From Dinochytrium kinnereticum (lineage: Eukaryota > Chytridiomycota > Chytridiomycetes > Chytridiales > Chytridiaceae), in contig JADGJT010000073.1 of assembly GCA_027604005.1 (NCBI GenBank), positions 14,178 through 76,078 on the forward strand: DNA of 61,901 nt, given 5' to 3'. A program made the position numbers and the translations under genes. Under the pieces are notes generated by a model. The model had not been told where the DNA came from, ran no database searches, and saw nothing but the letters and a program-made list of their open reading frames with translations. Shown piece after piece: positions 41,564 through 55,160 of the stretch. The stretch's first letter is position 1; each line of letters opens with the position of its first letter.

Positions 41564-42633
41564 GCTTTGGGTAGGGGGGTTTATGCGTTTGTTGTAGTTT
41601 GTTTACTTTTTCTTGCGGTGTGAACTTTTTCCTTTTTTTTTGCGTTGTTTTTTTCATAGTCCATGCGTTGTTGATTGGGGGTGTTTTTTGTTGTTTTTTT
41701 TTGAGCCTCTTGTTCTTTTTTCGCTTCCTTTCTTTGGAGCATTTTGTTTGGTGGAGGTTTTGGTTTTTTGACTTTTTCAGAATACTTCTTCACCGAATGT
41801 TTATTGTTTTTCACTTTTTTTTTTCCTTTTCTTTATCTTCTTTCACTTTGGATCGTGAGCGATGCATTTTTGTCGTTGAGGTTGTTTGTTCTTTGTGCAA
41901 GTTTGAATACGAAGTACACTTTTTTTTTTTTTCTTCTGCATCGTCGATGGTGTCTTTACATATTCTCTTTCTATTGTTGTTGTTTCTGTTTGGGGTTTTG
42001 GGTTTATGGGAAGGTATTTCCTCCCATTCCCTTCTCTTCAGTAGCGGCGACCAGCATTTTTTTTACCGTCTTTTAAGGCCGTGGGTCATGCACAATTCGC
42101 CTATCTTCCGTGATCAATGCTCCAAAGCCTAGCGTCAATGATGCAGCACGACCGACGCGATCTAAAGGAATGAAGCGCATGGGACTTTTTAAGGCGGATT
42201 TGAGGTGATTTTTCATACCCTTGCAATGCAGCCTCCTCAACCTCACTACTTGATGCTTGCGACGATGTTTTCGCCAACATCTTCGACTGCCATCCACAGA
42301 TGCTAATCAAAACAAACTTCTTCTGCCGCCTTTGTCGTTAGTTTTTCAATATACGCGCAAAGCACGTTGGCAATCCCATTCGTAGGGTGACATTGGGTCC
42401 TGAGTGGTTCCTCCTGTCTCCACAGAAGTTCATCGAGACGCTGAAAATCCCATGAATGCATGCTACCAGTACCCAAAAGGGAAAGGCCACAAACGAGGAT
42501 TACCGCGTTTAATTGCTACTGTTCCATGCCGCAGAATGCAGTGCTCGGGGGATTTACGTGCCTTCCGCGTAACCCTTCTGAAGCGTTGCAATTTGCTAGC
42601 AGAGCTCTGATGCTTCGGTGAGCTGCAGCTTCG
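41564..42633. other. Intergenic region, T-rich then mixed
   Basis: The first 500 bp after the transketolase stop are T-rich with many tttttttt runs and look like a 3' UTR and flank. From about 42070 the sequence is balanced and leads up to the adenylyl cyclase start. Open frames on both strands lack family resemblance. A 5' non-coding exon of the cyclase could lie here. Confidence 0.5.
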
Positions 42634-45600
42634 ATGAAGCCAATAGATGCTGGTGATGATGCCGCGGATCTTTCTGTTTATGTCGCCAAATATGTTCGCA
42701 TAACCTTGGAGAATCCTGGGAAGAGGAAAGCTCTGTTGCAGAGTCTCTCTGAGCACAAGCCCTTCGTTGAGGCTGAATTCATGGCGGTGGTGAGGGGTTT
42801 CTTGGGAGAGTGTTTTTTGGATCTGAACTTTGGCTGTGTGTTTTCGCTTTTGAATGCAGGCCATGATTGACATCTCAGGATTCAGCTCTCTCATGTCGTT
42901 ATTTGTAAGTGGGCGATTCAAGAAAGCATATCTTTGACTTTGAAATCGCCTTAATTTAGTCGGATACGCTAGGAAAGTTGTCTTCAGAAGTCATCAGCGC
43001 AGGCGTTGGAGAATACATTGAAAAGGTAGGCATTAGAAAGCATGCAGGGTATCCATCCTAAACGAGATTATGATTTATAGATAGCCCCACTGGTGTTAGA
43101 CTACGGCGGCGACATTGTAAAGGTGAGAGGGGTTTCTCATTTTCCAACCTTTGAGTTGACACTGGTGGTATTCCTCACTTGAAGTTTCTTGGCGACGCGA
43201 TTCTCTGCACATTTACAGCCCTTCACGAAGATGAGGATGAGAGCTCGATCATTCAAAGAGCATTGCTCTGCTGTGTTGCAGTCCTTTTGAAACACCCAAC
43301 CCTCGAGATTGATGTGAAACGCTGGACGAATGCCATTAACTCGGTGAGGGACGTCGCCGTCCGCTTGGACTCTGGAAACATGCAAAGGAGGCTCAAGAAT
43401 TCAAAGACCCTTAGCCTGCATGCTGGCCTCACCGCGGGTATGGTGTCGCATGTCGTGGTGGGAATCCCGGATGTTCGACTGGATTACTTTGTTGCGGCAC
43501 CATGCTTTCACGATCTAGGAGCCTTGCTTGATAACGCTAAATCAGGTAACGTTTAAGATTGATAAGCAGCCTTCTAATCTCTTGGGGGCAAAACAAAGGC
43601 CAGCTTGGAATCTCATCGCGTGTGATTCCTGTTCTTCCGACAGTAATGCAGAGCGTAAACCAGAAAAACGGACAAGTGATCCTTCACAATGAGCATCTAG
43701 AAGCCATTAGAAGCTACTTTATAAAGGACGAAGTAGAGCATGGAATCATGCTGTCAAGGTAAACATCATTAAGGGCCATGAAACCTTATCGAAAATAGTA
43801 GGCCAGAGCTCGAGATCTCTGGGCTGGTATCCGAAACTTCACAACGGCTTTCTAGTGAAATGAATGTTCTCTCCCTATTCATTAACCAGTCCGTCGTCTT
43901 TCGTAGGAAAGGTCTTACTGCTTCAAATACAGTTAAATCTACCTCTGAGATGCAGACAAGAAGCGTCCATAGCTTTAATAGCGAGTACAGAACCGTCACA
44001 GTGCTGTTCATCAAACCTCTATCCAGCAGTGGCTTTGAAGAGACTCAAATACAGATAGAAGAGTTTTTAAAAAGCTTGAATGAGTTTAAGGGTGTCTTTC
44101 ATCAATGCTCTGGTGAGATAACGCATTGTGCACAGATAGTTTTTTCTTTTATATTTGAATTGGGTTCGCTTACTTTTTTTTTAAAAAAAAACAACATTAT
44201 GTAGTCGATGACAAAGGTCAGACGTTTTTAGCGTGCTTTGGGCTCCCGGTGAGAACATCCTAAAGAACGAAGCATCTTCTGACATTATCTAGCCATATGC
44301 AAACGACTCCGGATGCCAAAATGCCGTCAAAACGGCGATGGCCGTCCAGTCTTCTCTCAATAGACGTTTTGGAAAAACCCAACTTTCGATGTCCATTGCA
44401 ACTGGCAATGTTTTTTTTGGGACCCTCGGTATTGCTGGAAGAAAAGAAGCGGGGATCCTGGGTGAGGTTAACCACTTGTGTGGCTTATGCTAACGATAAA
44501 TCCTTAAAGGAGACGTTTTCAATCTGGCCGTAAGGCTCTTGAGCATCATGCGCCAGAATTTTCTTATTGCTATTGATCAAAATACGCGGGATATCGTCAA
44601 GAAGGAGTTTGACTGCGTTCACTTGGGGAAGCATGAGGTCGGACCACTCACGTCATTCTTTTGGCATTTTTTTAACCAAAATTTGAATCTCATCTAACTT
44701 TAGGTGAAAGGAAAGTGTTATAAAGTGGATGTATGGGGGATATCTACGTCTACCCGTGGCAATACCATCAAACTGCCAGCAAAAAGCTACCATTCCGGTA
44801 AAGCTTTGGGGAACACTAAGGAAAACCTGGCTTTGAAAAATTCTTATCTCAGCTGGGCGACCGGGAATCTTCCGAAATATTCTATCTTAGTCGAAGGGTT
44901 CAGTGGCATGGGTAAATCGAGCATGCTATTGAACGTAAAAAAATACGTTGCCGAAAACAATATGGATACCTGGTTAGAAGATATTTTCTGTTTGCATTTC
45001 TTTAACCATCTTATGAAATGTGTCTGTTGAACTGAATTGTAGTGTTGGTAGAGGTAATAATTTCTCCTTTCCTCATTGTGCGAACAAATTATAATCTCAA
45101 AACAAATATGCATTTCACAACTAGGGACCGAAATGGGGCAAACTCTCCCATTCGGAATTGTTCAAATTCTTCTTCAGCAACTACTGGATGGTTGCAGTGC
45201 AACTTCACCTAAAAAGTCAAAAGGATGCAAGTCCTATCTATCCATGATGTCCGAAAACGACTGGCAGCAAAGCCAAAACCTCCGCCGGAAAAGCGCCTGC
45301 GACAGGTTTCAGGAATCTAGAGTCCAAGAAGTCTTAGTAGAACTTGGAGAAGATCCATCTTACGCCACTCTATTTAACGAGATTGTGGGTAGCAAGAAAA
45401 CTCGAAAGTTATCAGAGGAAGAGGCAGGACCTGTCCATGCAAAGAGATATCAAACGGAGGCTGAAGAGAGGAGAAACCTTTTAAAGTCACTTGTTGTGAA
45501 AGTAATAGCCCATCTTCTCGCGAAATATCGGATTCTCATGCTCATTGATGACGCCCAGTGGGTTGATCCGATCTCGTTAGATATTCTATGTGCTGTTACT

Positions 45601-48418
45601 GAGTCGTCTCATAATGTGGGCTAAAATTTCTTTGATGCTACGCTCTATCTAAACCTCAATCTCTCCTCTTTAAAACCAACTTGTATGTGGACATAATTTT
45701 TCTAACGTCAAATCTACAAGCTGTTTTTGGTGGTGTTCTCAAGGCCACTGAAAGAAGACAGCAAAATCCATTTAATACCTTTCGATGAAAAGCTACTGTT
45801 ATCTGGTCTGCTGCCTTTCGAAATCGAAGAATGCTTGGTATGATTGAACAAACGTTGTGACAAAACTATGATGTAACTTTTCTTAACATTTCACTCTAAA
45901 AAGTCTGATAGATTACCAGGGTTAGTAGTATCGCCACAGCTCGTTCAATGTAGGAATAGATCAGCATACTTCTTCTATTATTTACATGAAATTACTTAAT
46001 TACATTACAGCTGTTTTTCACAATACCGGCGGAAACCTCTTGCAGGTTGATACCCTCATAGCATACTTGGCTGACGAGATGGAGGACAAATATTTAGACG
46101 ACTGTTCCCTGGAGTCAATTGTAACGAGTCGGATTGAGACTCTAATACTTGCCCAGTTTGATAGGTACATAGCAATCCTTCATTCCGCAAGTGGTCTGTC
46201 GCTTAATCTGACGAAATCAATACAGGCTTGATGACTTTATCCAGACCGTTTTTAAATATGCATCGATTCTTGGCCATTATTTCTCAATGGAAGACCTTCT
46301 CTTTCTCCTCAACAATCCAAGTTTGACTCCTGCTCTGCTTGAAGATGATATCGTCGCTGGCGACCGATTTGGATTCATGAGCATCGAAAAAATCAATAAT
46401 GGGCTAACCCCATACTCTAACATTCATTTCCGCCATATCACTATTGCAAGGTCTATCTATGAGAGCATACCTATGGTTGATAGGCAAATGCTACATTCTT
46501 CTATCGCGGAATATTATGAGAGTTTCATCGACGATGATAGAGACGAGAAGAAAGGCTTCGTCCCTCTTATGTGCTTTCATTTTTGGCGTTCAGCGAATGT
46601 GGAGAAGAAAATAGGGAAGAATTTGGAGTTAGGGTGGGTGTAAAAATCTTTTTTACCAGACTCGTGCTAATAAATCTCTGTTGTTACCGGCGTAAAGCCT
46701 AAGCTATTTTGACGATGCTCTCTATCCTGAAGCGACTTCTCTCCTATCAGACATTATCCAATTCATGTCTGAGAACGAAGCAGGGATGGAAACTAAGTAC
46801 ATACGAGCAACAACCTCTTGTACACAGCTTCCGCGCGAGGTTAAAGCAGATGCACTAGCAAAGCTGTCATGGTCCTCAGTCAACATTCTACCATTTTCTA
46901 AGTCAAGAGCTTATGCTATTCAAGCTTTAGAGCTTTCTGGCATGATTTGGCCACGAACACCTAAGGAGGTCAAGAAGGCGACTTTATTATATTTGAAGAG
47001 GTTCGTGTTGTGCGTTCCGAGTCCGGAATGGAATTGTTTTTTTATTTCAATTTGTTCAGTACAAATACTAATAAACTTTAAAAATAAGATTGCTTGTAGG
47101 TTGGCTTCGATCAAAAGGTGGAATGGTAGACATTGGTAGGAAAGGAGGGAAGGGTGGATCCAAATCTATTCTTCGTCAGCAAAAACGACACAATACCATC
47201 AAGCTTGCCCTGATAACCCTCACACTCCTTGCAATTCTTGATGGCTCCGTGGAACCCGATATTGGCTTCCTTATCGTTATTCTTAATGTGAACCACGGCA
47301 TGCTTCAATGCGATACAGACCCGGAGTACTGGTTTTATTCCCTCCTGCTCTCTTCAAGCTCTCTTGCAAGGTTTAATTTGGGTTATCGTATTGGATTCAA
47401 ACTATTTAAGGTGTGCCAGAAGGTTGAGAAGAAATGCGGTATGGGTATACACGCGAACTTTCATCTATATGGTGCTATGATGACGGAATATGTAAGCTCG
47501 CCTAGGATTGGAGCGGAAAAGACAAAGCTACATGCAGCGTACTGGTGCAATAGGAAGGTTGAATTGGAGTGGTTGAAGCAAAAGCCCATGTTGTTCGTTT
47601 CAACCTTCATGATGGGGGATCTTAATGCCATTTCTTGTGACTTGAATGAGGGGCTGATCACTCAGATGCTGACGAAGGATATGGCTTGGACGACGGCGGC
47701 AATGAACTGCGCGATATTTGAGGGATTTTTTACAGAAAACATTTCGGCGATGGAGCAATGGAATACGATTTTGAAGCAAGGACCTCGAGATATCCCAGAT
47801 CAAGCTCTCTTCTTGTTTGGCCGGGTGTCTGGCATTGGTGATTTTCTTATCAGTATAGCATCAAAAACGCACCATCACGAGTTCTTAGAAAACTTTACCG
47901 ACCTAGTGATCCGACTTGCAACAATCAATTTGGCAGATAACCACTTCTATGGACTTCTCTATAGCCTAGTAACATTCATCGGTTGCTGCATTTATGTTCG
48001 CCTTCCGAACATCTCACCCACTCAAGACGCTGAATTCAGAAAGTCCCTATTTTCCATTCTCGGCAACTCTTCCAATATTAAGGGATCCTATCTTGTCGAG
48101 ATAGCTCGAAATATTTTCAGCGCAAGTATATCTCTCGTGAAGGGCACACGATGCAAGGAAGTTGCTTGGATTAAGGGCTTTCTGAAGCGAAAGCCTTTTG
48201 CTGGCCAGTGCTCCGAAGGGGGTGAATTTTTTGGGATCGGAGCTTACCTGGCTGCCATGGTGGGTATCTTGTCCAGGGAGGAGGATGAGAAGAGGCGTTT
48301 TTCGTCCAGGGCTGCTGGGATGTTTGATAAGATGGGAGGAACACTTTTGATGAAATGGGCTCTTGGGGAGTTGATGGTATCACATGCCGCTTCTCACGCG
48401 AAACACATTAGAACATGA
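42634..48418 (+). CDS. Soluble adenylyl cyclase, ADCY10-like
   Basis: Class III nucleotide cyclase making cAMP; the animal homologue is cytosolic and bicarbonate-responsive. Start ATG 42634 (MKPIDAGDDAADLSVYVAKY). The C1 catalytic domain is split over small exons: AMIDISGFSSLMSLF (first metal Asp, about 42860), EYIEKIAPLVLDYGGDIVK, FLGDAILCTF (second metal Asp, about 43190). A degenerate C2 domain follows: RTVTVLFIKPL, VDDKGQTFLACFGLP, LSMSIATGNVFFGTLGIAGR, GDVFNLAVRLLS; it lacks the metal Asp, as in human ADCY10. Then comes a STAND-type ATPase: Walker A GFSGMGKSS (about 44900), Walker B RILMLIDDAQWVDP (about 45533). A long helical repeat region ends at TGA 48416-48418 (AKHIRT). Around 15 exons are visible; joins at 44.1-45.1 and 45.6-46.0 kb are the least certain. 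Domain order and length match ADCY10. It lies tail-to-tail with a receptor gene. Confidence 0.88.
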
Positions 48419-49114
48419 AGGCGATTATCTTTGTTCGTTCAACTGTGTCTGATCTGATAAATATATGAGAACTTCTTGTTAATGCTTATCGAGGCTGACA
48501 TTATATGATAATTGTAGTTCCATTGAGTCTCTCTTAACATCATGTTTAGTAGGACAGTATTACCATGTAAACGTTATCACTCTCGAATCCAATTTAAGAT
48601 AATAGAGGCAACTAAAACAAAAACAAACAAAGGAAAAGACCAAAATATTATTGGCAAAGAAGCTGGTGGGTTGCGCGAGAACTTAAAATATCCATAGAAG
48701 GCATAAATTAGCTTTAAAAGGGAAAATAGAGAAGGTGGTAGCAGGATATGAGGCCTGGAAAGCAGTTGAGTGCTGGGGTGCGCGTCAGTTGAGCAGATGA
48801 CTTTGGAGNNNNNNNNNNTTTTTTTTTTTTTTTTTTTTGTCTGATGGCATTCGTAGGAGGCTGAATAGAGCAAAAATAATTGGAAATCAAGTGTGATGAT
48901 TTGAATGGAGGAGGTAGGGTTACGTTGAAACCTAGGTTTTTATTTTATTAGCTGAATTACCTTCAATTCAATTTGTTGCGAATCGAATCCGCAAAATCTA
49001 TTGATGCCTTTTCCAATTATTCTTTAGCCGTGGGATGCAACATAGTCTGCAGCGGTGTTCTGCTTGCATTCGTTGGCTCGACTTCAAACGAAAGCCTGGA
49101 ACATGTTCAGTGCT
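48419..49114. other. Convergent intergenic region with assembly gap
   Basis: This separates the cyclase stop from the receptor stop. Ordinary AT-rich DNA holds ten N at 48809-48818, directly followed by a long T run. Homopolymer sequence probably caused the gap, whose true size is unknown. No gene is supported. Confidence 0.7.
48809..48818. other. Assembly gap (10 N)
   Basis: Ten undetermined bases precede a T20 run. Distances across this point may be wrong. Confidence 1.
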
Positions 49115-52100
49115 TTACTTGCTTTTAATGCAAATATTGGGCGATGCCTCTTGTATGCCTGTCGCAACCTCAGACTTCCACTCCTTCACGGATGCAGCTA
49201 AGAAATCGCTACCATGCGTCGCAGCTCTCAACGCATTGCGGCCAGCAAAATCTTGAAGGATATTTAGGAGCCGCATCTTGTCTTCGCTCGTTGCGGCCTC
49301 GACGAGAATCAGTTGGGTCGAAAGCGAAACCATAAAAGATGTTCCCGATGTGGCAGCCTCAGGGAGGTCGACTGGTGGCTTCTCTAAGGTCCCTCTTTCC
49401 TCCGCAAAGATATGGTTTGGGCGGAGAGATCGGATATCTTGGAGGCTGAAGGTGAACGGATTTTCCTACATTTGGAACAGATTTCTAAGTTGACTGACGA
49501 TCTCTCCGTTGGGATCTTACCGAGGCAAGTGTCATCCAAATTCGCATTGAGCGTTGGCTTATCAAAAAGCGGGCTTTTACCTGTCCAGACCATCCGAACT
49601 TTCCGTATCTTCTCAGGCTAATCATACCCTAGATAATCTATCAGTTTACCAGTAAACAAGAAAAGTCCAAAGTCCGAAGGCTTTGCATACCAAATCTAAG
49701 CATTCGTATGATTCCTTGACTCTATCTTCCCTTATAGCTGCTAGCCCATAATCATCACACCTAATCAAACACAGAAACATGAAGACGTTTCCTATTGTAG
49801 CGCTTCCGTTCAAAACCAAAGCCTAAGTGAAAACGTTAGATTAAAGCAATGGCTGTCTAAAAGAAGATTATTAAACGGTACCTGGATAATATTCTTCACG
49901 ATAACCCCTTGAATAAATATCTCCATAATGAACATAGTTAAGTAAAAAGCTGATAGTATCTTTTAAAAGTATAGGTTTGTCATGTATGAGCATAAAGATG
50001 ACTATTACCTTCAAGAGGTTATCGAAGGTGAACACTTTAGTCTGCTTCCGACGAGCAAGGCCTTGCAACAATGCGAATAGCATACTCGCCATTGCTCCAT
50101 TCCACACGCCTAGCGACATTTTAAACGCGGAGTTATTTTGGTACGATATGGAGCTGCAAACCTGTTTTTCTTAATGTTATTTAAATTACGGATGAAAGTA
50201 TAGGGGAGAGGGGAGCACTTACACTTAGGTAGCTCGCCGAGTTCGTGATCGTAGACGAATCTGATGGCTTCCCTACGTGAACCCATAGAGTAACGATCCC
50301 TGCATTTAAAACCTGAGATACTAAGGTAAATAGTGACATCGATAACAGGCTTGAGGATCTTGCGAGCCTTTTCGGATTATAAAAGAGCCAGATTCTCCTC
50401 CCAGTAAAGAAAAGAGCGGGACTGTTCGATATTAGCACTGATTGCAGGAAATGGCGAAATAAAAATTTAACACTGCGTACCCTAAGATCGTTGCAGAGCC
50501 TTGCAAGAAGAGCAAAGTCGGAACCCAGCATAACTCTGACCCGATCGAGCCGATGCTCCAAAATGTTGATGAAATAGAGAAAGATCCTCCAATAAATATA
50601 AAGCAAACGAGGTTCTCTATTCGTTTTCCTTTAGACGCTTGGTACACGTGAAAGCTTATGGACAGAAGGAGGGAGATTAATCCAAAGCTTTGAGCGATTC
50701 GAATAATTATGCCGCCGACAGATCCTTCCACAATAAAATCGATTAAGAATATATCTGGTATCTTTTGTTAGCTGGATTTCGCTGATAGTAACTTCATCTA
50801 TTCCGATTACCTGAGTCTTCAACTGGGAACTTCGTGGTACCTATCAAGATTTTAACTGAACGACAACTAAAGAAGAACAAGAAAATATGAAAAAAGCAAC
50901 TGGAAAACAAAATATAGTCAAGAAATCATGTTTAAGTGATAGCCTTAAACAGAAAACGAGGGGGGAAAGAAGTAATTGTTAAGAAATGGGAAAGTAGAAG
51001 CATATCTAGCCTCTTACCGTCACGAAGGATGGGAGGGTAATATTTATTAAACGACAGACCATCCATACTGGTCAAGCCAAAGGCGAAATTCTTATCCAAT
51101 GTGTCTCCTTTTTTAAGAACCATTAAGCTCGTCATGTTCATGCTGTACGCTAGGAATTTGCTGGTGTGATATTAAGAGTTAGACTGCTTTAGAATATAAG
51201 CAGAAAACAAGCAAACGAGGAACTTAATAAATACGTTGAGAGATCCCCATAGTCATTTAGCATAATCTGTCCTCGAACGACGCCTGTATAACCTTCAAGG
51301 ATTGATCAATGTATTGTGAGCAGTGTGCAAATAACACTAACCAGTGGTTGCAAACGCGGTTATATTAAGTTCGTCTGCAAGCTCATTCAAACTTGCGAGT
51401 GATGTCTTATTCTTCTTTTCGAGAATCTTGAGTAAGAGTTTAGAGGAGATTAAATAACATGCCAAGTCGGACCTGATAGAACCCTTTGAACATTGTCATA
51501 GCACAATCGTAAGCCATGTGAGAATTTTCAAGTGTGGAGTTCACGTAGACCGCTCTCCTTTTGGTATTTTAATCCCTAAGACACAGAATCACTTCCTCTT
51601 ACAGCTGTGTTATGGTGAGATTGCTCCATCCAAGGTTTATCGCCTCTTCCCTTGCTCTTGACCAAAATCTTTGGATGAACTCCTTTTCACGCTGTCCCCT
51701 TTCATCCTCCACAAGTGAGTAGAAGTTAGTGAAGATGACCCCAAAGTAATCTTCTAGTTTAACTTGATTTTCTTCTATTATTTCAATTTTTGAAGGGTAT
51801 GATTGTTTAGCAGACAGCTACAAAGATAAAACTTCCTCGCAATCTCCTCTAACCCTTAATAAAAGGACTAGAGCTCTCACCTTCCGAAGTGGGTATAATG
51901 GAATTATACGACATCCATAAGTAGTCCGAACCAGTCATCCCTACAGTCACAGCGCTGCTGTAAAGAGAGTTTAACTCGATATTGCCCATAGAGACAAAGA
52001 AGTATTTACAACGTAGCCTTTTGGCAAGGCTAAATTGAAATCGAAAGTCCCGTGCCATCAGAGCTTCAGGTGGAATAAAGATGCTCGTGGTTCGAAGACC

Positions 52101-53207
52101 TTGCTTTTCAAGTTCTCCAACAACTTCTTCGGCGACTGGAGAGGAATTAAGCGTAAGATAGATAGGATTGAAGAGAAGACGAAGAAAAGAAATGAAAACG
52201 GAGAGGAAGAATGTCCAAAGTGTTGATATGAGAGTAAAAAAAAAAAGGGACGATCCTGAACTAAAACTCACTCGAGACGCTCAAATCATCTACACTCTGG
52301 AGTATGCAGACCTTCTTAGCGCCAAAACTTCGAAAAATTGTGGCATAATGCCTTCCCGAACCTCTAGCAGGCAACATTCTCCAAAAGTACGGGTAGTTTT
52401 TTTTGTTTGACAAGGAGATGCTGCCCTGCGTCGCACCGCAAAACGGTTTCTATGTAGGTAATTAGCAAGGCCAGCATTGGAAGTGTAATTTTCACTTTGA
52501 AAATAGATGCCAAACCAGCTGTGAACCTGAAGGTGTTTAGTCTTATCATTTGTTTTCGGATGGCTCTTTCGAGAGGAGAGGTAAAATCTTTGACATATAC
52601 CTTGTTGTTTTGCTAAAGTAATCCCCAATTATACCAATAACTAATTATGGAGTACCGCAGCACGGTTAACTAAGAGATTAGAATGGGCACTAAGTCGAAA
52701 GGAAAAGCAAAAAAAAAGGCAGTGAGAGAACAGAGAGAGACAATTAGTCCATACCGTTATCTGCCTCCAAGAGTTTATCATAAAGCTTTACAGAAGCATG
52801 TCCACCGCTTGTTATTGTGTAGTAATCCTCGGCACTAGCATACTCTGGATTCCAGATATTTACGGGACTAAAATGAACTGCCGAGCTCGATAGATTGTAG
52901 ATGTTCATAATATCTTCCTGCGCCATCTGATCACGCAGCAAGGGCGAATAATTTATTGCAATGCCAAAGAGAGAAGGATCATGCTATTTCATACCTTAAT
53001 CCCGATGTGCAATCCAAAAACAGTGAGCTGAGACGAGGCAAGAATATCTTGAAAGCTACTTCCCGAATCCTTCAACTCGTAGGGAAGCGCCATCAGTATC
53101 GTTACATTTTTGGAAGTTTCTGCTCCCTGTGCTGGTGTAGGGTACAGCGAAGCTACCAGCGCTGCTGTGACCATTAGACATCTCCACCACATAAAGATGG
53201 GCATCAT
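49115..53207 (-). CDS. Class C GPCR, GABA-B / metabotropic type, with ANF-receptor domain
   Basis: Start ATG 53207-53205 gives a signal peptide (FMWWRCLMVTAALVASLYPT), then KNVTILMALPYELKDSGSSF, the opening of an extracellular amino-acid-receptor (PBP1/ANF) domain. Further blocks: SSAVHFSPVNIWNPEYASAE, VGELEKQGLRTTSIFIPPEA, LGMTG-type AVTVGMTGSDYLWMS (51950-51890), VKLEDYFGVIFTNFYS, EEAINLGW, NSHMAYDCAMTMFKGFY, ITAFATTGYTGVVRGQIML, NDYGDLSTYL. Membrane helices follow from about 50770: GIIIRIAQSFGLISLLLSIS, LVCFIFIGGSFSIS, ELCWVPTLLFLQGSATILGY, SSLLSMSLFTLVSQVLNAGI, VWNGAMASMLFALLQG, ALVLNGSATIGNVFMFLCLI. The cytoplasmic tail ends at 49117-49115 (NICIKSK). The plan, ligand lobe plus seven helices without a Cys-rich linker, is that of GABA-B receptors. 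Many 45-70-bp introns; exons in 52.3-52.75 kb are unclear. Ligand unknown. Confidence 0.8.
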
Positions 53208-54488
53208 CGTCCTGCTTAACCGAACCAAAAAAAAGAGCAGGGTAATCAACTGGCAGCATTGGACTTTCAAACCAAAGGATTGCCGTAAATCGTCAATCCC
53301 TAAGTAAGACCGAGGTGGAATATCTGATTATTCGATCGCCTCAACTCGAAATAAAAAGTTTTGAATAGAGTAGGGGCGGGATTGTTTGGAGAGGAAGAAG
53401 TAGGTTTTTATATTTCTTGACTGTTTTCTCTGCCTTTTGCGAAACATCCGTCTCCTCAGGGTGCTGGAAGCATACAGCCCGATACACCTATTCATCCATG
53501 GAATTTCACAAATAAAGCCTAAGGGCGAGATATTTGTTCATAGCAGAAGACCTTTCCCTTCCGAACATTATCACCACGTCTTTAAGGTTCTTGCTCTCTA
53601 ATGCGAAATTTGTAGATGGACACCTTCGAGTTCACCTTGGGATCATAGAGAGGATGGTTGAGAGAATATTGAAAGAGCCAGTTATGTGGCATTGAACATA
53701 TCTACCCTTGGGGTAGTTGGAAAGACTTGATGTGAGAACAAAATCACTGGGAGTGAGGGAAGTAGAGGATGAGGCTTTCAAGTCTCGTCGCCTAGACTGG
53801 ACAATGCCATAGTGGTCAGAAAGTGTGAACCAGGCGGCGAGCTACATGACCTTGCCACCAAGAGTTCACTGAAGTCAGAGTATTCAGCGCATTCTCCGAG
53901 TCCTGCAAGGCACAAAGTTGGCAATAGATAATAAAAAAGTGGATCCTATCCTCTAGTTTGCAAAAACACATTCGGCTCAAACAGTTCATACTGGTGAAAG
54001 TGCAGCCAGTGATTAGAGGCCAGTATGTGAGAGCAAATCATTAGAGACAGAGAGTTGAGCGAGAATGCCGCTGTAGGAAGGCTAACCAACCTTTTTTTGA
54101 ATTTGACTCAATGTTCCAGTATTTATTCACAATAAACTAATAAAACAAAGAACACGCTTTCGGCTCGTTCACAATGATCTCTCCAACACTTCCCCTGGGC
54201 ATAATAAAAGTGGATTGATGAAGCCGCAACCAAGAGCAGTAACCACGTCTTTTTCAAGGCAGTCGGTCTGACTAGTTCAGTCTTCCTCACCTCTCTGGGC
54301 TTCACCTCCCCGCAGTAATAAGTGTTTATCAGCCTTTATCTTTCCGTAAAACATCCCTAGGAGAAGGTCATTTCACAGCTTCAACTCAAAAACAGCTTCA
54401 AACTTACTCCAGTTTTCGCATGAAATAATCAACTTGCAGTACGAAATCGCGTCCCAGCCAGAACTTCTTCCAAGCACTAAAAGAAAAC
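53208..54488. other. Upstream flank of the receptor gene, no gene seen
   Basis: This is about 1.3 kb with no frame resembling a protein and no tandem or inverted repeat that I can see. It should contain the promoter of the minus-strand receptor, but no specific site is recognised. Confidence 0.5.
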
Positions 54489-54516
54489 AAAGAAATCACG
54501 GCGGGCAAATGCCCCC
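54489..54516 (+). repeat. Left terminal inverted repeat
   Basis: Core cacggcgggcaaatgccccc. Its inverted partner is at 55161-55188. Confidence 0.75.
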
Positions 54517-55160
54517 ATACAGATCCATACAGTTGTGAGTTTCACTCTTAGTTCAAGCCTTGGCCACTATGGAGAAAGAATTTGCTATGCCGCGCCAGCC
54601 TCGTTCTTGAACGTCTCCTCTTTTGCTGAGGCAAGGATTTTGTGTGTGCTTTACTGCCTAGCGGGTCTCTCGCATCTACTGTCCCTAATACCAGTCGTGC
54701 CTCCCAGATATCTGTGTCTTGGGAGTGAAAACAAGGACCAGCCTTGTTACACACGATGGCCTACCTTGTTAACTCCTTTTTTTTCTTTTACCCCATCAAC
54801 CCTCAAGAAAACACCGCGTCTCACCTTGATCACCATTCACACGTCAGCAGCGTGTCTTTCTATTTGAGAAGAAGTTTCTATGAGAAAGTTTGTGTTGTTG
54901 TTCAGAATTCCTTTTATCAATCCCAGTTAACCCTTGGCTGTTTTAAGTTGTCTTGTTTATTAATCTTGTTTAAATTGGAAGGTGGATGTAATGGTGAGAT
55001 CATGATGATGTGAGAGCATGGAGGGTATAAAAAGGATGGCCCCCTCATTGTAGTTTTAGTGATAATCTGATATTGAAAAATAAAAGTATCTTATGCAAGA
55101 AAACCACACCAATTGAACAAGTACAAGTTTTAGGGTGAGGCTCCGCCCCAATCCCTGTCC

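Noticed and set aside
42463..42921. Minus-strand frame of 152 residues at the start of the cyclase gene
   Set aside because: It overlaps the first cyclase exons, which have a coherent catalytic-domain reading and splice sites.
54535..54867. Plus-strand frame of 110 residues inside the inverted-repeat element
   Set aside because: It has no transposase motifs or family resemblance, and the length is expected by chance.
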